DNA of 64,000 bases from Thiothrix subterranea (GTDB lineage: Bacteria > Pseudomonadota > Gammaproteobacteria > Thiotrichales > Thiotrichaceae): assembly GCF_016772315.1 (NCBI RefSeq), contig NZ_CP053482.1:1798001-1862000 (forward strand). The letters are read 5' to 3'. Shown here one piece after another: positions 42,681 to 52,113 of this stretch; the first letter of the stretch is position 1; the number at the start of each line of letters is the position of its first letter. Under the pieces are notes generated by a model. It did not search any database, was not told the origin of the DNA, and saw only the letters and a list, made by a program, of their open reading frames with translations. The position numbers were made by a program, and so were the translations under genes.

Positions 42681-43439
42681 TTACTGTAGCACTTTTGGCG
42701 TTCCTAAAACATGCCAGTAGGGGGAGAAACTTGCTTTCACGCACGCACTAATCAGGGCAATGAAGTGGCTGTAATCGTGGTCAACGTGCGCCTGATCAAG
42801 GGCTTCGTAGTACGCCAAGCGTTTTTCGACGGGTAAGACGGCGGGTGGAAAACCGGACTTCATCAGCTCAAGGTTCATCAAGAGACGTGCGGTGCGCCCG
42901 TTACCGTCAACAAATGGGTGAATTTTTACAAAATCGCCGTGCAAACGTGCCGCGCGTTCGACGGGGTGTAGGGTCGTTGCCGCCGTTTCATACCAATGGA
43001 TCAATGCCTGCATCTGTTCGGGGACTTGCAAGCAATCGGGTGGGGTGTGGCGTGCGCCGCTGATAATCACATTCAAACTGCGATAACGTCCGGCGTTGTC
43101 GTCGTCGATATTTTTGAGCACCAAGCGGTGAATATTGCGGATTTGCCATTCGGAAAATGGCTCGGCATTGGCGACGATTGCCATGACGTAATCAATCGCA
43201 TCCCGATGATTGATCGCCTCAAAATGTTCGCGTAATAGCTTGCCACCAATAGTAATGCCTTCCAGCACCACTTTGGTTTCCAACAGAGTCAGCGTGTTGC
43301 CTTCGATAGCGTTGGAATGGTATGTCCAACGCAACACTAAGTCCTCTTGCAGGTTGCGCAGCAGGAATTGCGGCAGTGGACGATAGGTGTCTAGCCGCGC
43401 TTTGAGTGCATCGAGTTCGGTGAAATCCAAGCTATTCAT
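42681..43439 (-). CDS. Fic family protein (class II, self-inhibited AMPylase)
   Basis: About 252 residues. The Fic motif HPFVDGNGRTAR starts at residue 174 and has the catalytic His and the anion-binding GNGR. An N-terminal inhibitory motif SNAIEG is at 42-47, so it is class II, held off by its own helix. It should transfer AMP to a protein hydroxyl; the target is unknown. The start at 43439 is chosen as the Fic fold begins there; an earlier in-frame start at 43514 would add a 25-residue tail. It is upstream of ybiT. Confidence 0.88.
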   Translation of the reverse strand: MNSLDFTELDALKARLDTYRPLPQFLLRNLQEDLVLRWTYHSNAIEGNTLTLLETKVVLEGITIGGKLLREHFEAINHRDAIDYVMAIVANAEPFSEWQIRNIHRLVLKNIDDDNAGRYRSLNVIISGARHTPPDCLQVPEQMQALIHWYETAATTLHPVERAARLHGDFVKIHPFVDGNGRTARLLMNLELMKSGFPPAVLPVEKRLAYYEALDQAHVDHDYSHFIALISACVKASFSPYWHVLGTPKVLQ

Positions 43440-43514
43440 GGTTTGCTCGCATGGGATATAACATTCACTGCATATGAGAGCGTGGTTCGCAGCTAAAATT
43501 GAGAAATCAGGCAC

Positions 43515-43912
43515 TTGTAGAGGTCAAATGGTCGTAATCAATTCTTCACCATAAAACGAAGCGTTACTTTAGCATTTTCTGGATTTCTGAACCATGCTTG
43601 ATGCGCTGCGTTAGCGTTTAGTTTCACGGCACGGTTTTAAGAGTTGTCCACACTGTAACCTTACTTTCATATTTACGCTTAGTTTGTCAAGAACTGCGTG
43701 AAAAAATAATTTAAGTTATTGATATTTATATATTAAAGCAATGTAGATTAATTTTTATTCAAAGTGCATAAGTGCTTATTTGACAAGGCGTAGCCGCCAC
43801 TTTTTGCCGTTCATCCACAGAGTTATCCACAGGTTCTGTGCATAACCCGAATTTCCGCTTATGTAGCAAGTAGTTGTTAAGGTTTGGGCAAGCTTCCGCT
43901 AAACTTGCCCGC
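43515..43912. other. 398-base divergent intergenic region with DnaA boxes
   Basis: Non-coding region between fic (minus) and priA (plus). It holds five DnaA-box-like 9-mers, detailed under the 43644-43845 feature, and an AT-rich tract at about 43700-43765. No terminator or tRNA is seen. The sequence upstream of the boxes (43540-43640) shows nothing recognisable. Confidence 0.5.
43644..43845. other. DnaA-box cluster with AT-rich tract, oriC-like
   Basis: Boxes: TTGTCCACA (43644), the reverse of TTATGCACT (43763), TCATCCACA (43811), the perfect TTATCCACA (43823), and the reverse of TTATGCACA (43837). The last three lie within 35 bases. The segment ACAGAGTTATCCACAG also occurs in E. coli oriC. 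An AT-rich tract at about 43700-43765 could be the unwinding element. It is either a replication origin or a DnaA-controlled promoter; priA next door fits replication but is not proof. Confidence 0.5.
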
Positions 43913-45952
43913 ATGAGTCAAACCGCCTACACCCTCCAAATTGCAGTGCCACGCCCACTCCGCACCTTGCTCAGTTACTCCCATCATGCCGATGCCGCGC
44001 TACCGGTCGGGACGCGCGTTCTCGTGCCGTTTGGCAAGCAACAGTCCGTCGGCTTGGTGATCAGTGCCGAATGTACGCCGGAGACTGACAACCCCGATGC
44101 ACCGTTTACCATCAAGCCCGTGGATGCCGTGCTTGATGCGATGCCACTGCCCGATGCGCACTTGCTGGAATTGTTGCAATGGGCAGCGCGTTATTACCAC
44201 CACCCGGTGGGCGAAGTGATTTTTTCCGCCTTGCCCGTCGCGTTGCGCAAACCAAAACCACTTTCCACGCGCCTGCAAAAATTGCTGGTGTCGTCGACCC
44301 CGACCGCTGCAACATCACCCAACACCGCCCGCTTGCAATTGACGGACGAACAACAACAATGCCTGCACCACATCCAGCAATGGAATGCACAAACCCCGCG
44401 TCGCCCAATTCTATTGCACGGCATTACCGGCAGCGGCAAAACCGAAATTTACCTGCGCCTGATTGCGCCACTGTTTGCAGCGGGAAAACAAGTGCTGGTC
44501 ATCGTGCCCGAAATCGGCTTGACCCCACAATTGCTGTTACGTTTTGCCCATTTTTTTGGCGATACCCCGATGGCGTGTTTGCATTCCGGTTTGAGTGATG
44601 GCGACCGCCTCAAAGCGTGGTTGCAAGCCCGCAGCGGCGCGGCGCAAATCATTATTGGCACGCGCTCGGCGATTTTCACCCCTGCACCCCACCTCGCGCT
44701 GATTGTGATTGACGAAGAACACGATGCTTCCCTCAAGCAACAGGAAGGTTTTCGCTATCACGCCCGTGATCTGGCGATTAAACGCGCCCAAATGTTGGAT
44801 ATTCCCATCCTCATGGGAACCGCCACGCCGTCGTTGGAAGCGCTGTACAATGCCCAAACCTCGCGCTTTCATTACGCCCGCCTCGAACGTCGCCCCGGCA
44901 CCACGCGCAAACCCGATTTACAAATTCAGGATACCCGCCCGTTTGAATTGCAAGCCGGTTTAACCCCGCAAAGCCTGCAAGCCATTCGCGGCACCTTAGC
45001 GCGGGGCGAACAAATCATGGTATTCCTGAATCGGCGCGGGTTTGCGCCCACCCTGTTTTGCCCTTCCTGCGGCTGGCACGCCAATTGCGACCATTGCAGC
45101 GTGAAAATGACTTGGCACGCACGGCGTAACCGCTTGGTTTGCCACCATTGCGGCGCTGAACAAACCACGCCAATGCAATGCCCAGTGTGCAAAAATCCCC
45201 AACTCACCACCCAAGGCCAAGGCACGGAACGGCTGGAACTCACCCTGCAAACCACGTTTCCCGACGCCCTCGTGGTGCGCATTGACCGCGATAGCACCAG
45301 CCGCAAAGGGCAGCTCGAAGACAAGCTCAGCACGGTGCGCAGCAATGACCCGCTGATTCTGGTCGGCACGCAAATGCTGGCGAAAGGTCACGATTTCCCC
45401 AATCTCACCTTGGTGGTGATTATTGACATTGACCAATCGCTGCTCAGCACCGATTACCGCGCTTTGGAACGCTTGGGGCAATTGCTGGTGCAAGTCGCGG
45501 GGCGTGCGGGGCGTGCCGACAAACCGGGGCGGGTGATTTTGCAAACCAGTCAGCCGGATCACCCCTTATTGCACCAACTGGTCGGGCATGGTTACACCCC
45601 GTTTGCGCGGCAATTGCTGGAAGATCGCAAACGCTGGCATTTCCCGCCCTTCGGCTACCAAGCCTTGATTCGTGCCAGCAGCACCGTGAGCATGGAAAAA
45701 GCCTTGGAATTTTTGGAGCACGTTAGTCAACGTTTGTTAGCAGCGGATGGCGCGGGGATTCAGCGTTTGGGGCCGATTCCCGCACCATTGGAAAAACGCG
45801 CCAACCGTTACCGGGCGCAATTGCTGTTGGGGAGTCAGCAACGCGCCGCATTGCACAACGCTTTGCACCAATTGCTGCAACACGCCGCCAGTTTGCCGGG
45901 ACGTTCGTGCGTGCGCTGGTCGATTGATATTGATCCGATTGAGTTTAGCTAG
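43913..45952 (+). CDS. priA: Primosomal protein N' (replication restart helicase PriA)
   Basis: A 679-residue PriA. It has the N-terminal 3'-DNA-binding domain (Y-T-L-Q-I-A-V-P-R-P-L-R-T-L), Walker A GITGSGKTE, DEEHD helicase box, and a zinc region with paired cysteines (CPSCGWHANCDHC and CHHCGAEQTTPMQCPVC) between the helicase lobes. It reloads the replisome at stalled forks. The start at 43913 is preferred over an in-frame upstream ATG at 43874, which lacks the family start. Its stop overlaps the stop of the PIN toxin gene at CTAG. Confidence 0.96.
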   Translation: MSQTAYTLQIAVPRPLRTLLSYSHHADAALPVGTRVLVPFGKQQSVGLVISAECTPETDNPDAPFTIKPVDAVLDAMPLPDAHLLELLQWAARYYHHPVGEVIFSALPVALRKPKPLSTRLQKLLVSSTPTAATSPNTARLQLTDEQQQCLHHIQQWNAQTPRRPILLHGITGSGKTEIYLRLIAPLFAAGKQVLVIVPEIGLTPQLLLRFAHFFGDTPMACLHSGLSDGDRLKAWLQARSGAAQIIIGTRSAIFTPAPHLALIVIDEEHDASLKQQEGFRYHARDLAIKRAQMLDIPILMGTATPSLEALYNAQTSRFHYARLERRPGTTRKPDLQIQDTRPFELQAGLTPQSLQAIRGTLARGEQIMVFLNRRGFAPTLFCPSCGWHANCDHCSVKMTWHARRNRLVCHHCGAEQTTPMQCPVCKNPQLTTQGQGTERLELTLQTTFPDALVVRIDRDSTSRKGQLEDKLSTVRSNDPLILVGTQMLAKGHDFPNLTLVVIIDIDQSLLSTDYRALERLGQLLVQVAGRAGRADKPGRVILQTSQPDHPLLHQLVGHGYTPFARQLLEDRKRWHFPPFGYQALIRASSTVSMEKALEFLEHVSQRLLAADGAGIQRLGPIPAPLEKRANRYRAQLLLGSQQRAALHNALHQLLQHAASLPGRSCVRWSIDIDPIEFS

Positions 45953-46353
45953 ATAGCCGCTTGCCAATCAGTCAACCGCAAGTTTGTAACGCGCTCAAAT
46001 TCATGGGTGTTATTCGTTACTAGCACAGCATCATGTGTGCGGGCAATTGCTGCAATTAATAGGTCATTCGGACCGATCAGTTTGCCTTGGCGTGCCAAGT
46101 CAGCACGAATTTGCGCATATTCTGCGGCACAGCGATCATCAAACGGCAGGCTTGCCAGCGGTGCGAAAAACAAGGTTAGTTTTTGCAGATTGGCTTCGAC
46201 TCGCTGGCTATGGCGTGCGCCAAACAGCAATTCTGCTTTCACAACGCTGCATACGGCAATTTCACCGGGTGAACATTGCTGGAAGTGGCGTTTGACTGCT
46301 TGCGAGGTGCCATTCATGAACTGAATGCAGGTGTTGGTATCCAGCAAGTACAT
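45949..46353 (-). CDS. vapC: PIN-domain toxin VapC
   Basis: A 134-residue PIN toxin. The first catalytic aspartate is in MYLLDTNTCI, the glutamate in VVKAELLFGA, the second aspartate in GPNDLLIAAIA and a final one near NNTHEFERV. These fit VapC-type RNases. The ATG shares a base with the antitoxin stop (TGATG), coupling their translation. The 3' end overlaps the priA stop by 4 bases on the other strand. The gene looks intact and is probably active. Confidence 0.88.
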   Translation of the reverse strand: MYLLDTNTCIQFMNGTSQAVKRHFQQCSPGEIAVCSVVKAELLFGARHSQRVEANLQKLTLFFAPLASLPFDDRCAAEYAQIRADLARQGKLIGPNDLLIAAIARTHDAVLVTNNTHEFERVTNLRLTDWQAAI

Positions 46354-46577
46354 CAAAACAACATCTCGCGCAATTCGTGTTCGCCTTGTTCTGGGCGTTG
46401 CAAAGCGTCGCCTTCCCAAGCGCCGAATAAGTCAAAATAGCCTTCAGGCCATTGTGTACCAACGTCTTTTTGAATCAGCAACGCAAGATACTTAGAGATG
46501 GAAAGGTGTAGCTGTTCGGCTTTATGTTGAAGCTGAATTGCGACTTCTTCAGCAACGTAGCAGTGGAGCTGCGGCAT
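46353..46577 (-). CDS. Antitoxin of the VapBC pair
   Basis: A 74-residue protein beginning MPQLHCYVAEEVA, with a central helical segment (A-E-Q-L-H-L-S-I-S-K-Y-L-A-L-L-I) like ribbon-helix-helix antitoxins and an acidic tail. The start at 46577 follows a GAGGCAGAC stretch; an in-frame ATG at 46649 lies upstream. Its stop overlaps the toxin start by one base. It should bind and silence the PIN toxin and repress the operon. Confidence 0.75.
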   Translation of the reverse strand: MPQLHCYVAEEVAIQLQHKAEQLHLSISKYLALLIQKDVGTQWPEGYFDLFGAWEGDALQRPEQGEHELREMLF

Positions 46578-46670
46578 GTCTGCCTCCAAATATATGTGGT
46601 GTATGTGTTTTTCACTATTACACAAATTTGATTGACTGTCAGTTGGCATTTTAACTTTTTGGCGCTAATT

Positions 46671-48011
46671 TCAGTGCAACTTAATGCGCGGCGTGGTACT
46701 GCGGTGAATCAGCGCTGACAATGAATTCAGGGCGACTTTCCAAACGCCGTGTAAACCCACTTGGTGCTTTTTGTAGAGCATGTTGTACATAAAACGCGCA
46801 ATATAGCCTTCCACAAACAACGTTCCCTTGGCAAGATTGCCCATCAAACCGCCAACGGCCAAGTTTTCCCCCAACGACACCAATGAACCGAAATCCTGGT
46901 AGTGAAAGTCGGCCAGCGGTTTGCCGTTTATACGTTGGCGTAACTGCTTGGCGAGGTGTACCGCTTGCTGATGCGCGGCTTGGGCGCGAGGTGGAATCAT
47001 GGTTTCGGCGGCTGCGTCCAGCCAAGGTGCAGCGGCACAATCGCCGAAGGCAAACACATTATCATCGCGCGTCGTTTGCAAGGTCGGTTTGACGAGCAAT
47101 TGGTTGATGCCATTGCTTTCCAAGCCATCTAGGTCTTGTAAACACGCCGGGGCGCGAATCCCCGCCGCCCACACTACCAATTCGGCAGGCAAAAATTCAC
47201 CCGTTGCCAATTGCACCCCAAACGGCGTGACGCCGGAGACGCGAGCATTGGTGCGGATTTTCACATCCAGCTTTTCCAAGATGCGGGTCGCTTCACTGGC
47301 AATGCGTTCGGGCAATACCGGCAAAATGCGCGGGGCGGCTTCGATCAGGGTGAGGGTAACGTCTTGATCGGCTTCGATGCGTTCCAAGCCATACGACACC
47401 AAGGTGCGAATGCTGCGGTACAATTCAGCCGAGAGTTCCACGCCGGTAGCGCCTGCGCCGATAATCGCGACTTGCAACTGATTCGGGAATAAGGGTTCGG
47501 GTTGAGCATGAGCGCGAATGCAAGCATTCACCAACTTACGGTGGAAACGTTGCGCCTGTTCAGGGGTATCCAATTGAATCGCGTGTTCCGCCACGCCCGG
47601 AATTTTGAAGTCGTTGGTACGGCTGCCAACCGCAATCACCAGCGTATCGTAAGGGAAGCTGCGTTCTTGGGTGACGGATTTGCCATCCTCATCTTGGTGG
47701 GAGGCGACATGCACCAGTTGTTGCGCACGGTCAATGCCAGTCATTGCGCCAATGCGGTAGCGGAAGTGATGCCAATGCGCTTGGGCAAGGTAGTCGACTT
47801 CGTGCAGGCTGTAATCCATGCTACCGGAGGCAATCTCGTGCAGCATCGGTTTCCAGATATGGGTACGGCTTTTGTCGATCAGGGTAATGTGGGCGTGTTG
47901 CTTTTTACCTAAGCTATCGCCCAGCAAGGTTGCCAGTTCCAGCCCACCAGCACCGCCGCCGACAATCACAATGCGGTGCATACCTTCGCCATCGGGGATA
48001 TGAATTTGCAT
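46671..48011 (-). CDS. ndh: Type II NADH dehydrogenase (NDH-2)
   Basis: A 446-residue FAD-dependent oxidoreductase. The FAD Rossmann motif is IVIVGGGAGGLELA (residues 14-27), the NADH-binding motif VAIIGAGATGVELSAEL, and a conserved FAFGDCAA near 315. The hydrophobic C-terminus would attach it to the inner membrane. It moves electrons from NADH to quinone without pumping protons. A GGTGAGAAG site lies before the start at 48011. Single gene; complete length. Confidence 0.92.
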   Translation of the reverse strand: MQIHIPDGEGMHRIVIVGGGAGGLELATLLGDSLGKKQHAHITLIDKSRTHIWKPMLHEIASGSMDYSLHEVDYLAQAHWHHFRYRIGAMTGIDRAQQLVHVASHQDEDGKSVTQERSFPYDTLVIAVGSRTNDFKIPGVAEHAIQLDTPEQAQRFHRKLVNACIRAHAQPEPLFPNQLQVAIIGAGATGVELSAELYRSIRTLVSYGLERIEADQDVTLTLIEAAPRILPVLPERIASEATRILEKLDVKIRTNARVSGVTPFGVQLATGEFLPAELVVWAAGIRAPACLQDLDGLESNGINQLLVKPTLQTTRDDNVFAFGDCAAAPWLDAAAETMIPPRAQAAHQQAVHLAKQLRQRINGKPLADFHYQDFGSLVSLGENLAVGGLMGNLAKGTLFVEGYIARFMYNMLYKKHQVGLHGVWKVALNSLSALIHRSTTPRIKLH

Positions 48012-48092
48012 AACAACTTCTCACCATTAAGGATATTGCAGTGCAGCATATCCTAGCGGAAACAGGTTAGCAAAAAGTCGGAGGGATAGAGG

Positions 48093-49085
48093 TTATTGGA
48101 AATTGATGGGTAAGGAGACTTCTTGACCATTACGGGTGATGTTTAAATTCACCTGTGAAGCCGTTGCAGCTTCCTGTAATAAGCGCATCGCAATCGCAGG
48201 GTTTTCCAACACAGTGCCATTCACCGCCGTCACAATATCGCCCGGTTGCAAACCCAATTGGTTAAACATTGCCACATTGCTGCCGGGGCTTAATTGAAAC
48301 CCTAAAAATTTGCCGTCACGTTCGTAAGGCTGAGGGCTGGCGACTTCCAGCAAACGCATATTATTGTTCATCACAGACTGGCGAAATTCACCCAAATTAG
48401 CCTGGGGTTCTGCTGCCACCGGTTCTGGCTGGGGCGCTTCTTCCGGTAATGGCGGCGGAACCGCGCCTTCGCTAGGGGTAAACATTTCTGGCGGGGGCAT
48501 CATCTCAGGGGGAGGCTGGGTGTAGTCGGTTGGCGGCATATCCATCGGCGCGTTATCGGCAAAACCTGCCGCCGCTGCATTGCTGCCACCGCTTAACTCT
48601 GCCTTGGGCAATGGCAATTTTTCCAGCAAACCATTGCGCCGTAATAACACATGATCGCCTAAAATCTGTTCTAATACTGCCCCGGAATTCCCAATGGTGC
48701 TACCCGCTGCGTAGATTTTTTGCTGCGCATTTTCCTCAATCACTGCGTAACCGCTGTCATTGGGCGGGGCGTAAACCCCCTGAAGTTTGAGCGCCAATTG
48801 GGTATTTTGAATATTCGTCGGCGCGGGTTTACCGCTATCCGCTTGATACACCCCAAACAAATGGTAGCCTGCCAAGGTATCGCCCAGATTGGGTTGCGCT
48901 TGGGTGGCGCTGTTTACCACACCGCTATCATTGCTGGTGAGTAAGGGGCGCGGCGCGGCGGGAAATAACATCCACGCCAAGCGTGCCAGCAAAAAACCCG
49001 CCAGAATCACCAACACAAAACTGGCGTAGTCCGGGGCGCGGCTTAGCAGTTGCTCAACGAAACGCGCACGTTGCGTACCTTGCAT
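48093..49085 (-). CDS. gspC: Type II secretion system protein GspC
   Basis: A 330-residue inner-membrane protein. One membrane helix at about 20-43, a periplasmic HR domain (Y-H-L-F-G-V-Y, then LALKLQGVYA, VLEQILGDHVLLRRNGLLEKL in parts), a long Pro-rich linker (about 190-245), and a PDZ domain at the C-terminus (LGLQPGDIVTAVNG). GspC links the inner-membrane platform to the GspD secretin and selects substrates. No other gsp gene is adjacent, so it is separated from its operon. Confidence 0.88.
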   Translation of the reverse strand: MQGTQRARFVEQLLSRAPDYASFVLVILAGFLLARLAWMLFPAAPRPLLTSNDSGVVNSATQAQPNLGDTLAGYHLFGVYQADSGKPAPTNIQNTQLALKLQGVYAPPNDSGYAVIEENAQQKIYAAGSTIGNSGAVLEQILGDHVLLRRNGLLEKLPLPKAELSGGSNAAAAGFADNAPMDMPPTDYTQPPPEMMPPPEMFTPSEGAVPPPLPEEAPQPEPVAAEPQANLGEFRQSVMNNNMRLLEVASPQPYERDGKFLGFQLSPGSNVAMFNQLGLQPGDIVTAVNGTVLENPAIAMRLLQEAATASQVNLNITRNGQEVSLPINFQ

Positions 49086-49119
49086 GGGAAAGCCTCATTC
49101 GTTAATGGCCGTTAATGGC

Positions 49120-50136
49120 TCAAACCTGATAATAATCACGATACCACTGCACAAAGCGGCGCGTCCCTTCGTCAACCGACATGCTCGGACGATAGCCCAC
49201 ATCTTGCACCAACGCCCCCACATCCGCGTAAGTATCCGGCACATCACCGGGTTGCAGCGGCAGCAAATTCAACTCGGCTTTCATCCCCAACGCCTCTTCA
49301 ATGGCACGAATGTAATCCATCAATTCCACCGGGTTCTGATTACCAATATTATAGACGCGCCACGGCGCTTTGCTCGTGCCGGGATCGGGTTGCATCCCGC
49401 TCCAATCGGGGTTGCCCGTCGCGGTATGATCCAAGGTGCGAATCACGCCTTCCACAATATCGTCAATATAGGTGAAATCGCGGCGGTGTTTGCCGTAGTT
49501 GAACACATCAATCGGCTTACCTGCCAAAATGGCTTTGGTGAACTTAAACATCGCCATATCCGGGCGACTCCACGGGCCATACACCGTAAAGAAGCGCAAC
49601 CCCGTGGTCGGCAAACCATACAAATGCGAATACGTGTGCGCCATCAACTCATTGGCTTTCTTGGAAGCAGCATACAGTGACAGCGGGTGATCCACGTTAT
49701 CATGCACCGAAAACGGCATGGATTCGTTTGCGCCGTACACCGAACTGGACGATGCATACACCAAATGCTTCACCCCATTATGACGGCAACCTTCCAGAAT
49801 ATGCCCAAACCCCACCAGATTACTGTCGATGTAAGCCAGCGGATTGTCGATGGAATAACGCACACCCGCTTGCGCGGCAAGGTTCACCACCGCATCCAAG
49901 CCTTCTTCGGCAAACAGTTTCGCCATGCCAGCACGGTCGGCTAAATCCAAACGGATGAACTTGAATTTACCTGCGGCATCCGCGTCGATCACCCGCTGCA
50001 AACGGCGTTCTTTCAAGGTGACATCGTAGTAATCGTTGAAATTGTCGATACCGACGACTTCATCGCCGCGTTGCAATAATTGCAAGGCGAGGTGCATCCC
50101 GATGAATCCCGCAACCCCTGTGATCAATACGCGCAT
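49120..50136 (-). CDS. UDP-glucuronate 4-epimerase-like SDR protein
   Basis: A 338-residue extended SDR. The NAD motif [14 protein letters not shown] is near residue 7, followed by the acidic residue in [12 protein letters not shown]. The catalytic YAASKKANE motif provides Tyr and Lys, with Ser in YASSSSVYG. The sequence is close to CapI/LpsL-type UDP-glucuronate 4-epimerases that make UDP-galacturonate for capsule or LPS. Exact substrate is inferred. It lies between gspC and purC without a clear operon. Confidence 0.85.
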   Translation of the reverse strand: MRVLITGVAGFIGMHLALQLLQRGDEVVGIDNFNDYYDVTLKERRLQRVIDADAAGKFKFIRLDLADRAGMAKLFAEEGLDAVVNLAAQAGVRYSIDNPLAYIDSNLVGFGHILEGCRHNGVKHLVYASSSSVYGANESMPFSVHDNVDHPLSLYAASKKANELMAHTYSHLYGLPTTGLRFFTVYGPWSRPDMAMFKFTKAILAGKPIDVFNYGKHRRDFTYIDDIVEGVIRTLDHTATGNPDWSGMQPDPGTSKAPWRVYNIGNQNPVELMDYIRAIEEALGMKAELNLLPLQPGDVPDTYADVGALVQDVGYRPSMSVDEGTRRFVQWYRDYYQV

Positions 50137-50164
50137 GGCTTATTCCTGTGTTGTTAGTTTTTGG

Positions 50165-51064
50165 TTATTTCGTGAGTAAGTCGGCAACTTCGCGGTACTT
50201 AGCCGCTGTTTTTTCCATAATCTCCGCTGGCAATTCTGGCCCCGGCGCGACCTTGCCCCAATCTAGCGTTTCTAAATAATCCCGCACGAATTGTTTGTCA
50301 AACGATGGCGGACTAATGCCGGGTTTGTACTGATCAGCAGGCCAGAAACGCGAAGAATCCGGCGTGAGGATTTCGTCGATCAACACCAGCTTGCCATCCG
50401 CATCCAGCCCGAATTCAAACTTGGTGTCAGCGATAATAATGCCGCGTTTGAGGGCGTATTCCGCCGCTTGGCGGTACAGTTCCAAACTCACGCTGCGCAC
50501 TTGCTCGGCAAGGTCTGCGCCAATGCGGGTTTGCATCTCGGCAAAGCTGATATTGATGTCGTGATCGCCCACGTCGGCTTTGCTGGAAGGCGTGAAAATC
50601 GGTTCAGGCAAACGATCAGCCATTTGCAAACCGGCTGGCAATTCGATACCGCACACTGCGCCGGTTTGCTGGTAATCTTTCCAGCCCGAACCGATCAAGT
50701 AACCGCGCACAATCGCTTCCACCGGCAAGGGCTTGAGGCGTTTCACGATAATGCTGCGCCCTTGCAATTGCGCTTTCTCGTCTGCCGTCAGCGGCAAATC
50801 ATCCAGCGTCAAGTTGCTCAAGTGATTCGGGATCACGTCATGCAGCAAGCCAAACCAGAAATTCGCCACTTGGGTGAGGATAACGCCCTTCTGCGGAATC
50901 GGGGTCGGCATGATCACATCGAATGCCGATAAACGATCGGTGGTCACGATCAGCATGTGCTGGTCATCGACGGCGTAAATATCGCGGACTTTGCCCCGTG
51001 CAATCAGTGGCAGGGAGGTGATGTGCGTCTCAAGAACGCTGCTTGGGTGACTGTTTGTATTCAT
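50165..51064 (-). CDS. purC: SAICAR synthase (phosphoribosylaminoimidazole-succinocarboxamide synthase)
   Basis: A 299-residue PurC. It adds aspartate to CAIR in purine synthesis. Motifs include [13 protein letters not shown], the ATP-binding [24 protein letters not shown] (in parts) and the [10 protein letters not shown] and [14 protein letters not shown] segments. The length fits the longer form common in non-enteric bacteria and yeast. It is divergent from purE over a 77-base gap, so two pur promoters probably sit there. Confidence 0.95.
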   Translation of the reverse strand: MNTNSHPSSVLETHITSLPLIARGKVRDIYAVDDQHMLIVTTDRLSAFDVIMPTPIPQKGVILTQVANFWFGLLHDVIPNHLSNLTLDDLPLTADEKAQLQGRSIIVKRLKPLPVEAIVRGYLIGSGWKDYQQTGAVCGIELPAGLQMADRLPEPIFTPSSKADVGDHDINISFAEMQTRIGADLAEQVRSVSLELYRQAAEYALKRGIIIADTKFEFGLDADGKLVLIDEILTPDSSRFWPADQYKPGISPPSFDKQFVRDYLETLDWGKVAPGPELPAEIMEKTAAKYREVADLLTK

Positions 51065-51141
51065 TCGCTTGCGGTTAGTTAGTGCGTAAAAGGTACATCA
51101 CGTTATAATATCAGATTTTGCAGAGAAATAAGGGGAGCATC

Positions 51142-51648
51142 GTGACTCAACCCAATTCGGCGGTAGTGGTAGGAGTTGTCATGGGTAGCAACAGCGATTG
51201 GAACGTGATGTCCAAAGCCGTTGAACAACTGGAAAAATTCGGTATCGCACACGAATACCGCGTCGTTTCCGCCCATCGCACACCCGATTTACTGTTTGAA
51301 TACGCAGAAACCGCACGCGAACGCGGTTTGAAATGCATTATCGCCGGTGCTGGCGGCGCAGCGCATTTGCCCGGCATGTTAGCGGCAAAAACCACCTTGC
51401 CGATTTTAGGCGTGCCCGTCACCAGCCGTGCCTTGAACGGCATTGATTCGCTGTATTCGATTGTGCAAATGCCCAAAGGTGTGCCCGTGGCAACGTTTGC
51501 GATTGGCGAGGCAGGTGCGGCGAATGCAGCGCTGTTTGCCGTGGCAATGTTGGCGAATGACGACCCGGTGTTGGCGGAAAAGTTGGCGCAATTCCGTGAA
51601 GAACAACGCCAGTGTGCGATGGCGATGCAGCTTCCACCGGATAACTGA
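51142..51648 (+). CDS. purE: N5-carboxyaminoimidazole ribonucleotide mutase
   Basis: A 168-residue PurE. It converts N5-CAIR to CAIR. The signature [14 protein letters not shown] is near the start, followed by [14 protein letters not shown] and [17 protein letters not shown]. The GTG start at 51142 follows AAGGGGAG; an upstream TTG is unlikely. It normally lies directly before purK; here a 3.5-kb AT-rich island separates the two. Confidence 0.96.
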   Translation: MTQPNSAVVVGVVMGSNSDWNVMSKAVEQLEKFGIAHEYRVVSAHRTPDLLFEYAETARERGLKCIIAGAGGAAHLPGMLAAKTTLPILGVPVTSRALNGIDSLYSIVQMPKGVPVATFAIGEAGAANAALFAVAMLANDDPVLAEKLAQFREEQRQCAMAMQLPPDN

Positions 51649-51712
51649 AAATCAGCCACTGCGTGGTTGACTTTCTTAAGTTATTATTTCATAAAATATA
51701 AATAATTCAAGT

Positions 51713-51856
51713 GGTTATGAAATTTACAAGATACAAGAAACCAAACCAGAAGCGTTCCAACATGGAATTGTGCTGTATAGCGGGCGCGAAGTTGCGCCGT
51801 TTGGTGAGTGGCTATTTGCTGTGCCATTGTCGATGTGGTGGGGTAGTAGCCTCTAG
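51713..51856 (+). pseudogene. 3' fragment of a DUF4143-type AAA ATPase gene
   Basis: In-frame residues read ETKPEAFQHGIVLYSGREVA and then PFGEWLFAVPLSMWW before a stop. These match the C-terminal end (LYSGREVxPFG, then AVPLSxLW) of the common AAA ATPases carrying DUF4143. No start and no ATPase part exists upstream, so only the last 40-odd codons survive. It marks an older insertion at the same purE-purK spot. This is too short for family searches to score well. Confidence 0.6.
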
Positions 51857-51925
51857 TCGGCTCGAATTGGTATTTGTGTGCATTTCTGATAAGTTAATTC
51901 TATCGAGCAGCTTACGAGATAAATT

Positions 51926-52048
51926 ATGAAAAAGGCTTTACTGGCAACCCTATTTGATTTCCTACCTATGCTTGCCAGCACTAATGGTAAAGGTGTCAAA
52001 CAAGATTTCGCTAAAGCCGAACTGTGGTATAAAAAATTCACTGCTTAA
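51926..52048 (+). pseudogene. Small Sel1-repeat remnant
   Basis: A 40-codon frame. It begins like a signal peptide (MKKALLATLFDFLPMLA) and then reads GKGVKQDFAKAELWYKKFTA, the end of a Sel1 repeat. A working Sel1 protein would have several repeats, so most of the gene seems deleted. A short expressed peptide is possible. It lies just before another Sel1-type gene, suggesting a decayed tandem copy. Confidence 0.5.
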
Positions 52049-52113
52049 TGCGATTAATTGGCAAAAGCCATATTGAACTATATGACCTCAAAAAACAGAA
52101 GAATCAATAGAGT

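Noticed and set aside
43644-43845. DnaA boxes as proof of the chromosome origin
   Set aside because: I kept it as a candidate only. dnaA, dnaN and mnmG are absent, gene directions do not switch cleanly, and GC skew could not be computed.
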